From Lachnospiraceae bacterium (lineage in GTDB: Bacteria; Bacillota; Clostridia; Lachnospirales; Lachnospiraceae): a stretch of DNA of 25,534 bases. Made by a program: the position numbers and the translations under genes. Below the pieces are notes generated by a model. It saw only the letters and a program-made list of their open reading frames with translations. It did no database searches and was not told the DNA's origin. The DNA is taken from contig CAAHDV010000235.1 of assembly GCA_900770535.1 (NCBI GenBank), positions 1 to 25,534 of the forward strand. The letters are read 5' to 3'. This document shows, in pieces, positions 14,079-21,365 of the stretch (positions are counted from its first letter, which is position 1; every line of letters starts with the position of its first letter).

Positions 14079-15721
14079 TTATTTTACATTGATTTCAGTT
14101 AGGTCGATGGTGTAGGCATCGAAGATGTCCACGCCTGCCAGACGACTGCTGTGCGCGATGTGCGCCGGAGCCTGTGCAATGACGATGAACGGGCCATCCT
14201 CATACATCTCGTCCTGGATCTTTCCAAGTACGTCTGCACGCTCGGTATCGTCGGTTGCTGCCATTGCGTCCTCATAGAGGGCTGCCAGATCCTGATTCAT
14301 GTCTGCGGTCCAGCCTGCGCGCTTTCCGACTACGCCGCCCGGTAAGAACTCAAGCTGTACGTTCGGATCGCTGTAGTCTACGCCCCAGTACATCACAGTG
14401 AAGCCCAGGGTGCCGTTGCGGTACTCATCGCCGTAGCCTGCTGCCCATGCCTCGGTCTTAATGTTCACGTTGATGCCGATCTGGGATAAGTCATCCTTTA
14501 CTTTCTGAGCCAGGTCAGTTAAGAGGATACCCTCCATATCCAGGTCAGAAACGGTCATATCCACGTCAAATCCATCCGGGTAGCCTGCATCTGCCAGAAG
14601 CTGTTTTGCCTCGTCTAAGTTGGTGTAGTCGTCCGGGCGCTCGCCCTTGCTTCCCATAAAGCCATCCTGAATGATGGAGTAAGGAGTCAGGGTTCCCTCT
14701 CCGCAGATCATGCGGATGCCGGAGTAATCCAGTGCCTTGCGGATTGCTTTCTGTACATCCGGGTTGGAAACCGGGCCGCCGTACTGCTCATCCATGTTCA
14801 TCATCACGAAACCGATCATCTTGGTGGTTCCGTCCACGATCTCCACGTTGTCTGCGGATTTCAGCTCATCCATGGTGTCATCGGTCAGGTTCAGTGCCAC
14901 ATCAATATCACCGGTGGACAGGGTCATCATCTGGGTGTTCGCATCCGGCTGGATCTTTAAGATGTATTTGTCTACGTTGGTTGCCTCACCCCAGTAGTTC
15001 GGGTTCTTCTCCAGAACCACTTCCTCATCCGGAGTGTAGCTGGTCAGCACATACATGCCGCTTCCTGCGCTTGCGCTGTCGAGGAAGCTCTGAGCGGCAT
15101 CGGTGGAAGAAGCATCCTCCGCGTCGGTTCCGCCGTTCTCTTTTACGACTGCGCTGTCAAGAACAGCCAGGGAGCTGTAGGTCAGCTTGGAAAGAATTGC
15201 GCTGTCCGGCTGATTTAAGTGGAATACCACGGTCTTGTCATCCGGAGTCTCAATGCTCTCGATGGTGTCGCAGATAAAGGACGGGTTGCCCTTTAAGTTC
15301 TTGGTACGGTTGATGCTGAATGCCACATCCGCGGAAGTAATATCATTGCCGCTGGCAAATTTCAGGCCATCTTTAAGGTAACGGTTAAGGTCAGGCCATC
15401 CTCGGAAAACTCATAGGAGTCAGCAAGGCACGGCTGCGGGGTTCCGTTGTTCTCATAAAATTTAAAGAGGTTCTCATAGCAGGCATTGACAATGAGCTGC
15501 GGGTACTTCTCGTACACATAACCCGGATCCAGGGTGGAGAATCCAGAACCCATGGCAATGATGACGGTGCTTCCATTTCCATCGGTGCTGCTTCCGGTCT
15601 CAGCGCTTCCGCTGGTTCCTGCTGCTGTGGTGCCATCTGCACTCTGTCCGCCGCCGCATGCCATAAGACCTGCTGCTACAGCCATGGAGAGGGCAAGGAC
15701 TGCGATTTTTTTCTTTTTCAT
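14079..15721 (-). pseudogene. dppA: Peptide-binding lipoprotein (DppA/OppA, SBP_bac_5), interrupted by one frameshift
   Basis: Two adjoining reading frames form one extracellular solute-binding protein of about 547 residues, the normal family length. The N-terminal part (15362-15721) starts with a lipoprotein signal (MKKKKIAVLALSMAVAAGL, then the lipobox LMAC with lipidated Cys), has a Ser/Thr/Gly-rich linker, and reads ...SEDGLTLTVTLK before failing. One extra A at the AAA run (15372-15374 on the plus strand as TTT) would restore ...TVTLKDGLKFASGNDIT..., which continues directly into the second part (to 14079). The rest of the gene is intact, with many Thr/Asp-rich stretches typical of the family. 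So this is either a very recent mutation, a phase-variable run, or a sequencing error. GGAGG lies eight bases before the ATG. Confidence 0.88.
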
Positions 15722-15811
15722 AATGTTTTCCTCCTCTTTAATGTATTTCTATCTGAACGGTCCTTCCAGAAAAGACCAGCTCATTCATTATTCATATAAT
15801 GTTGGGGGCAA

Positions 15812-15844
15812 AAGTTTTTCTGCAAGCAAGCTTGCGTCAAACTT
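15812..15844. other. Two-tier inverted repeat in the dppF-dppA gap
   Basis: GCAAGC and GCTTGC (15822-15827 and 15830-15835) sit inside an outer AAGTTT/AAACTT pair (15812-15817 and 15839-15844). There is no T run, so this looks less like a terminator than an RNA-processing or stability stem that could raise dppA expression over the ATPase genes. The 143-base gap shows no gene. Confidence 0.45.
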
Positions 15845-15864
15845 CTGACCTTTTGACCCTGGTA

Positions 15865-16830
15865 TCAGTCATATAACAGGCAGGCCACATAATGTCCCGG
15901 CTCTATCTCTTTTAACTCCGGCACTTCCTTTGCGCACCGGTCGCACGCTTTCGGGCAGCGGATGTGGAACCGGCAGCCGGAAGGCGGATTGGACGGGCTT
16001 GGAACCTCGCCGGTCAGGTGAATGCGCTCCTGGCGGTCCACCGCGTCAACCTGCGGGATTGCGGAGAGCAGTGCCTCCGTGTACGGATGGTACCGCTTCG
16101 CGTACAGCTGGTCGTAGGCGGCGATCTCAACCATCTTGCCAAGATACATCACGCCAACGCGGTCACTGACCTGATACACAACATTTAAGTTGTGCGAGAT
16201 AAAGAAATACGTCAGTCCAAGACGCTCCTTTAACTCCTGCAGCAGGTTTAACACCTGCGCCTGCACCGATACATCCAGCGCGGAAACCGCCTCATCGCAG
16301 ATGATGAGTTCCGGTTCCAGTGCCAGCGCGCGGGCAATGCCGATACGCTGTTTCTGTCCGCCGGAAAGCTCATGCGGATAACGGCTCAGATGGTAGGTGT
16401 CCAGTCCGACCAGATGCAAAAGCTCCTCAATGCGGGCATCCACATCCATCTTCCCGGTCATATGATGAATCTCGAACGGCTCCATCATGATCTGGCGCAC
16501 CGTGCGCCTCGGGTTTAAGCAGGCGGACGGATCCTGGAAAATAATCTGGGCTTTCTTTCGCATCTGCTTTAAGGCGCTGCCCTTTAAACCGGAAATATCT
16601 TCCCCGTCCAGGTAAATATGGCCATCCGTTGCCGGGATCAGTTTGATGAGAGTGCGGCCCAGCGTGCTCTTTCCGCAGCCAGACTCACCAACCACGCCAA
16701 ATGTCTCACCCTTCATAATGTCGAAAGACACATCATCGACCGCCCGGACTGCTCCGGATTTTTTATCTTTTCCTTTAAAATATACCTTTACATGATCGGC
16801 ATGGACCAGCACGTTCTTGTTAGTTTCCAT
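15865..16830 (-). CDS. dppF: Peptide ABC transporter ATPase, DppF/OppF family
   Basis: A 321-residue ABC ATPase: Walker [11 protein letters not shown]-loop [11 protein letters not shown], signature LSGGQKQR, Walker [14 protein letters not shown]-loop FISHNL. The C-terminal oligopeptide-transporter extension has a cysteine cluster ([14 protein letters not shown]), which in this subfamily may bind an Fe-S cluster. ATG 16830 is chosen: AGGAGG lies about eight bases upstream. The start overlaps the dppD stop by 11 bases, so the two ATPases are translationally coupled. It energises import by the DppB/DppC channel as a heterodimer with DppD. Confidence 0.95.
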   Translation of the reverse strand: METNKNVLVHADHVKVYFKGKDKKSGAVRAVDDVSFDIMKGETFGVVGESGCGKSTLGRTLIKLIPATDGHIYLDGEDISGLKGSALKQMRKKAQIIFQDPSACLNPRRTVRQIMMEPFEIHHMTGKMDVDARIEELLHLVGLDTYHLSRYPHELSGGQKQRIGIARALALEPELIICDEAVSALDVSVQAQVLNLLQELKERLGLTYFFISHNLNVVYQVSDRVGVMYLGKMVEIAAYDQLYAKRYHPYTEALLSAIPQVDAVDRQERIHLTGEVPSPSNPPSGCRFHIRCPKACDRCAKEVPELKEIEPGHYVACLLYD

Positions 16831-17830
16831 TGCCGTCACCTCCTGTTGTCTCATTTGGATCGCAGAGCCAGCAGCGTACCTGCCGTGAGTCGCTCACCTC
16901 AAATACCGGCGGCTCCTGCTTTTTGCACTGCTCAGTTGCCTTCGGGCATCTCGGCCAGAAACGGCAGCCCTCAATGCGCTCCGTCGGGTTCGGTACCATG
17001 CCCTCAATCGTGGAGAGCGGCGCGCGCTCTTTGGTAATGCGCGGGATCGCATTTAAAAGTCCCTGCGTATACGGATGAAGCGGAGATTCAAAAATCTCCT
17101 GTGCCGGTGCTTTCTCCACCATACGGCCGTTGTACATAACCATAACGGTGTCGCACAGCTCGCTCACCACACCAAGATCATGGGTGATAAAAACGACCGA
17201 TGTGTTCATGGTCTGGTTTAAGTCACGAATCAGGTCCAGGATCTGTGCCTGGATCGTCACATCCAGCGCCGTGGTCGGCTCATCCGCGATGAGGATCTGC
17301 GGCTGGCAGGCAAGCGCCATCGCAATCATGACACGCTGGCGCATACCGCCCGACATCTGGTGCGGATACTCGTAAGCACGCATGGACGGATTTGCAATGC
17401 CGACCGCCTCCATCATGCGGATGGCTTCCTCCATGGCCTCTTTCTTCTTCATGCCGCGGTGCAGCTTCAGCGATTCCGCGATCTGCTTGCCGCAGCGGAT
17501 AATCGGGTTTAAGGAAGTCATTGGTTCCTGGAAGATCATGGAGATCTCGTTGCCGCGGATTTTCTGCATCTCGCGCTCTGAAAGCTGTACCAGGTCTTTT
17601 CCGTTATAAAGGATCTGACCCCCGGTCACTTTTCCCGGAGGATTCGGAATGAGCTGCATCATAGCCAGGGAAGAAACGCTCTTTCCGCTTCCGCTCTCGC
17701 CCACAATGCCAAGCTTTTCCCCTTTGCGGAGGCTGTAGCTTAAATGATCCACCGCCCGCACGGTTCCCGCCATGGTCTTAAATTCCACACAAAGATCTTT
17801 GATTTCCAGTAATTTTTCCGCCTGATTCAT
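16820..17830 (-). CDS. dppD: Peptide ABC transporter ATPase, DppD/OppD family
   Basis: A 336-residue ABC ATPase: Walker [11 protein letters not shown]-loop [10 protein letters not shown], signature MSGGMRQR, Walker [13 protein letters not shown]-loop FITHDL. The C-terminal extension has the Cys cluster [14 protein letters not shown]. It is the first gene of the operon, so the order here is ATPases first, then binding protein and permeases. The ATG at 17830 has only a weak GAGAG upstream, but no better start lies nearby and the domain begins at once after it. A promoter and leader hairpin lie just upstream. Confidence 0.95.
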   Translation of the reverse strand: MNQAEKLLEIKDLCVEFKTMAGTVRAVDHLSYSLRKGEKLGIVGESGSGKSVSSLAMMQLIPNPPGKVTGGQILYNGKDLVQLSEREMQKIRGNEISMIFQEPMTSLNPIIRCGKQIAESLKLHRGMKKKEAMEEAIRMMEAVGIANPSMRAYEYPHQMSGGMRQRVMIAMALACQPQILIADEPTTALDVTIQAQILDLIRDLNQTMNTSVVFITHDLGVVSELCDTVMVMYNGRMVEKAPAQEIFESPLHPYTQGLLNAIPRITKERAPLSTIEGMVPNPTERIEGCRFWPRCPKATEQCKKQEPPVFEVSDSRQVRCWLCDPNETTGGDGNGN

Positions 17831-17859
17831 ATATACTCTCTCGCTTCTGTCGGTTTAAA

Positions 17860-17898
17860 GCGTCAAAGCGCCAATGCAAAAAAAATAAGGCGCGACGC
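17860..17898 (-). promoter_or_regulatory. Leader stem-loop ahead of dppD
   Basis: On the minus strand GCGTC-GCGCC pairs with GGCGC-TTT-GACGC around a loop holding eight T. It lies in the ~80-base leader between the promoter and dppD. It could be a regulatory or stabilising structure; no known riboswitch is recognised. Confidence 0.45.
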
Positions 17899-17918
17899 AC
17901 TGTTACAATATGAAAGTG

Positions 17919-17947
17919 AGAATACCATATTTTAGGAAAAAATTCAA
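17919..17947 (-). promoter_or_regulatory. Promoter of the dpp operon
   Basis: On the minus strand TTGAAT (17942-17947) and TATTCT (17919-17924) are 17 bases apart, with TG one base before the -10. Transcription would start near 17912. Confidence 0.75.
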
Positions 17948-17997
17948 GTATTACGGCGGAATCTTTTGCGGAACTAAACACCAAAAACGGAGTTGGC

Positions 17998-18066
17998 CTA
18001 CTCTACCAGCTCCGCAATCAGTGCAAACAGCTCCTCCACATGGATCGGCTTCGCGATATGCCCGTA
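17998..18066 (-). pseudogene. C-terminal remnant of a receiver-domain (hybrid kinase or response regulator) gene
   Basis: About 22 minus-strand codons ending in TAG read GHIAKPIHVEELFALIAELV, which is the last strand and helix of a CheY-like receiver domain with its conserved Lys-Pro. Nothing upstream in this frame continues the domain; the homology stops at about 18066. This looks like a truncated signalling gene whose body was deleted or displaced, next to the inverted-repeat segment that follows. Confidence 0.6.
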
Positions 18067-18186
18067 TGATCCTATACAATTTTTGTGAACTTGTAACCGC
18101 TCATGCTGTTGTAAAAACACGGGACAACACGAAACACGACTTAGCCAGCAATTTGAATGTCCTATGCTTAACTAAATGACATTGCC

Positions 18187-18565
18187 TACTGAACAGTTAC
18201 TAAACATCATCTTTTCCATTATAAACTTTTCCAAATTCCCGCATCTCGCTACGTTTTGGAAAGCGTAAATCCTGATTATGGCTACATATCTTTTACGTTT
18301 TTGGCAAGCCAATACATGCCAGCAGCTATCGTTTTTTTTGCAACGGAGTCAATAAAGCAGGGCGTGCGAAAAATTGATTCTGGAATTTTCCGCATATCCA
18401 GATGTTTGCATTTTGAGCACACGTGTCCGAATGTGGCGGATGTTAATCCGACACAGGCGAACATGTGTCAGCGAAAGCAAGCAAACAACGGATATGTGAA
18501 AATGTAAGAATTCAATTTTCCACACGCCCGGACTCTTGATTAGTTTTGCTTGTAACTGTTCAGTA
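18187..18565. repeat. Inverted-repeat-bounded segment, possible miniature mobile or dispersed repeat
   Basis: TACTGAACAGTTAC (18187-18200) and its exact complement (18552-18565) bound 379 bases. The inside holds a small hairpin (CGGAT-GTTA-ATCCG near 18438) and two small frames (18256-18507 plus, 18282-18464 minus) that I do not recognise and that lack good ribosome binding sites. It is AT-richer than its neighbours. No target duplication is evident. Together with 17831-18186 this explains most of the 768-base gap without genes. The identity is unproven without other copies. Confidence 0.4.
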
Positions 18566-18578
18566 CCCTCACAGTTAC
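18552..18578 (-). other. Stem-loop just downstream of the group B hydrogenase gene
   Basis: GTAACTGT and ACAGTTAC pair perfectly around an 11-base loop, 21 bases after the hydrogenase stop. There is no T run, so termination is uncertain. One arm is shared with the larger inverted repeat at 18187-18565. Confidence 0.45.
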
Positions 18579-18598
18579 TTTTGCTTCAATATTGCTTT

Positions 18599-20056
18599 TT
18601 AGTGTCTGTGCATTGCCACCTGATCTACGCCCAGGTTCTTTAAGTTTGCATGCACTTCGCGGTCATCTGCCTGGCCGATCAGCAGGTCTCTTGCCTTCTT
18701 GACCTCCAGCTCGGTCTTGTGCTTGCTCGGGCCGCCTACACAGCCGCCTACGCAGACCATACCCTCTACAAAGTCTGCCGGAAGCTTGCCAACCTTCATG
18801 AGCAGCAGTGCTTTCTTACACTCAGCAGCGCCGTTGCACTTCATGACATTCGGAGCGATATCCTCGTTCATCTCCTTGAAGCACTCTACCACGGCTGCGG
18901 TTACACCACCGGAGTTACCGAAGCGTTTACCAAATACGGAACCTTCCTGATAGGTGTTCTCCTCCGGCTCCAGCTCTACATCCTTCGCACGCATCATGGC
19001 ACGGATCTCACCAAAAGTCATCGCATAGTCGGCGTTGTCCTTGATATTTAAGTCCAGAGTCTCACTCTTTTTTGCGATACACGGTCCGATAAATACAGTA
19101 ACGGTCTCCGGGTCTTTTTCTTTGAGCATTCTGGAGACTGCGCACATCGGGGAAACGGTGGTGGACATGTTATCCAGAAGCTGCGGGAAGTGCTGCTTGA
19201 TCATGTTTACGAATGCCGGACAGCAGGAGGTGGTCATCTTCTTGCCCTCTTTGTAAGCCTCTGCCCACTCAGCAGCCTCTGCTGCTGCAGTCATATCTCC
19301 GCCTAACGCAACCTCTACCATGTCTGCGAAGCCAACCTTCTTTAACGCCGTCTTCCAGCTTGCCATGGTGATATCCGGTCCGAACTGGCCCTCGGTTGCC
19401 GGTGCCACCATTGCTACGACCTTCTTGCCTGCGTTGATCATGTTGATGACATCTACCATGAAGGTCTTGGAGCCGACTGCTCCGAACGGACAGCTGTGGA
19501 TGCAGGCGCCGCACTGGATGCACTTGTTCTCATCGATCTCGCATACGCCGTACTCATCATATGTAATAGCGTCTACCGGACATGCCTTCTTACACGGACG
19601 CTCCAGATGCGCGATAGCGTTGTACGGGCAGGCATTTGCGCACTTGCCGCACTCTTTACACTTGTTCGGATCAATGTGGGCACGGGTGTCTCCCATGCTG
19701 ATAGCACCGAAATTACAGGAGTTCTGGCAGGCTTTACCCATACATTTTCTGCAGTTATCGGTTACGGTGTAAGATGCGATCGGACACTCCTCGCAGGCTG
19801 CGCCGATGACCTGAACCACGTTTCTTGAATCCTTGCCGCTGGTCGGGCATTTGCCCTCTGCCAGGCGGACACGCTGACGGATGATCTCGCGCTCTTTATA
19901 GATACAGCAGCGGAACTGCGCCTGCGGTCCCGGGATGATGGTGTACGGAACCTGGTTCTTATGCTCCTCATCCAGCTCACCAGCCCATGCCAGCTTTGCT
20001 ACCTCGTACAGTACGTCGTGTTTGATGCGTAAGATTGTTGCGTCATTTGTTACCAT
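18599..20056 (-). CDS. [FeFe] hydrogenase, group B-like, monomeric with several Fe-S clusters
   Basis: A 485-residue protein. The N-terminal ~200 residues are rich in Cys motifs: CEECP, NCRKCMGKACQNSC, CKECGKCANAC, CKKACP and CIQCGACIHSC, so at least three to four [4Fe-4S] clusters. The H-cluster domain carries TSCCPAF (L1, Cys278/279), GPCIAKKSE (L2, Cys326, Lys329) and CVGGCVGG (L3, Cys435/439), so all ligands and the proton-relay Cys are present. Group B enzymes have this cluster-rich N-terminus, with no [2Fe-2S] or small-subunit domain. It is probably soluble and ferredoxin-linked; its role is not settled in the literature. ATG 20056 has GGAGG six bases upstream. It follows the SpoIIE gene after 126 bases and a weak terminator. 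Confidence 0.87.
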   Translation of the reverse strand: MVTNDATILRIKHDVLYEVAKLAWAGELDEEHKNQVPYTIIPGPQAQFRCCIYKEREIIRQRVRLAEGKCPTSGKDSRNVVQVIGAACEECPIASYTVTDNCRKCMGKACQNSCNFGAISMGDTRAHIDPNKCKECGKCANACPYNAIAHLERPCKKACPVDAITYDEYGVCEIDENKCIQCGACIHSCPFGAVGSKTFMVDVINMINAGKKVVAMVAPATEGQFGPDITMASWKTALKKVGFADMVEVALGGDMTAAAEAAEWAEAYKEGKKMTTSCCPAFVNMIKQHFPQLLDNMSTTVSPMCAVSRMLKEKDPETVTVFIGPCIAKKSETLDLNIKDNADYAMTFGEIRAMMRAKDVELEPEENTYQEGSVFGKRFGNSGGVTAAVVECFKEMNEDIAPNVMKCNGAAECKKALLLMKVGKLPADFVEGMVCVGGCVGGPSKHKTELEVKKARDLLIGQADDREVHANLKNLGVDQVAMHRH

Positions 20057-20175
20057 GATTTTCCTCCTCATTTCCAGAGACCCACTCCGCAAAGATTCCT
20101 GATGGAAGCCGCGCATTGCGCAGACCGCATCAGAACGGATCTCCTGCTCAACTCTTATTTTCTTTGTATTTGTAT

Positions 20176-20195
20176 AAAAAACCTAATAATAGGTT
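20176..20195 (-). terminator. Short terminator overlapping the SpoIIE-family gene's stop codon
   Basis: On the minus strand AACCTA and TAGGTT pair across a 4-base loop and run into six T; the TAG stop lies in the 3' arm. The 6-bp AT-rich stem suggests partial termination, which would lower group B hydrogenase expression. Confidence 0.5.
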
Positions 20196-21364
20196 ACGGT
20201 TACCTGTTTTCCCATCTCTTCCACCACAGTCTTTAACTGCTCCACCAGATTCTGGCGGATGCCAAGATCAAAGGGCAGGCCCGGGTTCTGATAAGCACTG
20301 TTGATGGCTTTTCCCACATATAAATGCAGTTCAGTGCAGTCCTCAATCAGCATCTTGGCTACCATGGAAGCACCATTTTGCTTATCCAGTTCCAGGAAGA
20401 AATCCTCTGAAACCGTTTCATTCTTCGCATAGCGCCGCAGAAGCTGCACCACACGGTTTAAGGTCAGCACGCCCTCCGTTACCAGCTCAATGCCATCCAT
20501 ATAGGCAATGGGCGGGATATCCGGATCCACATAATTCATGGACACGTCCAGCTTCTTCTTTAGGACTCTGGACACGATGGTGGCACTGGTTCCGCCGCAG
20601 ACGATCCGCTTAGTGGAATCGTCCCCCGACATAAAGCTTCGTACCATCTCCTCATCCATGGAAGGATCCTGGGCCGGGCCGGTCATCAAGTGTACCGGCT
20701 TCGCGTTGATGATGCGCATGCAGGCCACCGTGGTATCATCCCCGGGGCGGTACTGGTAAAGCTCGTCACAGGCCTGGCAGATGGATGCCGCAAGGCGCAT
20801 GGCTGATATAGTCAGGGCATACTGCTTCACTGCATATTTGGCAATATCTTCCCAGAGCCAGCCAAAATTTAGAAGCTGCCCTACGCCAGCGTGGACGGTT
20901 CCATCGCTCATCAGGATCAGCGCATCGCCCCGCTGGACCGTAAAACGGTACTCATTAATCTTTTTTCCCTGCACTTCCCGGATGTTCTGGGGGATCGGCA
21001 CAAGCTGGCCGTTCCGGATAAAAATGCAGCTGGGATTGTCAAACTCTACCAGATAGGCATCTCCGCTGTGGAATACCTGAAGGATGCTGAAGGTGGAGTA
21101 GGCTACCTGCCGCACCTTGCAGATGGGCAGCGTCTCCACAATGGTCTCCACACATTCTTCCAGCGTAGCGCCGTTTAAAAACATGGTTCCCAGGATCTTG
21201 GAGGTCAGGGTGGCAAGGATGTTGGCCTTTACGCCGCTTCCCATGCCATCTGCCAGGATCATGATGTTGGAATCTTCAGTTTTCAGCAGCTCCACCTTGT
21301 CTCCGCAGAGAACCTCGGTAAATTTATTCAGGCTCTTATAAGCAACATCTACGGTAATTGCCAT
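20183..21364 (-). CDS. SpoIIE/PP2C-family serine/threonine phosphatase
   Basis: A 393-residue protein. The PP2C/SpoIIE catalytic domain covers residues ~1-225, with metal-binding aspartates in LADGMGSG, LMSDGTVHAG and PGDDTTVACM. About 165 further residues follow as a separate domain I do not recognise (YMDGIELVTEGVLTLNRVVQLLRRY is its most regular stretch). There are no membrane segments, unlike sporulation SpoIIE. Genes of this type next to PAS-bearing hydrogenases define group C3 [FeFe] hydrogenase loci, where the phosphatase is taken to be the signal output. The ribosome binding site GGAGG is inside the last codons of the hydrogenase gene, and the ATG follows its TAG by one base, so the two are coupled. 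Confidence 0.9.
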   Translation of the reverse strand: MAITVDVAYKSLNKFTEVLCGDKVELLKTEDSNIMILADGMGSGVKANILATLTSKILGTMFLNGATLEECVETIVETLPICKVRQVAYSTFSILQVFHSGDAYLVEFDNPSCIFIRNGQLVPIPQNIREVQGKKINEYRFTVQRGDALILMSDGTVHAGVGQLLNFGWLWEDIAKYAVKQYALTISAMRLAASICQACDELYQYRPGDDTTVACMRIINAKPVHLMTGPAQDPSMDEEMVRSFMSGDDSTKRIVCGGTSATIVSRVLKKKLDVSMNYVDPDIPPIAYMDGIELVTEGVLTLNRVVQLLRRYAKNETVSEDFFLELDKQNGASMVAKMLIEDCTELHLYVGKAINSAYQNPGLPFDLGIRQNLVEQLKTVVEEMGKQVTVTYY

Positions 21365-21365
21365 A

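Noticed and set aside
14732..15277. Plus-strand frame of 181 codons opposite dppA
   Set aside because: Ser/Arg/Cys-rich, no motif, and the opposite strand clearly encodes the peptide-binding protein.
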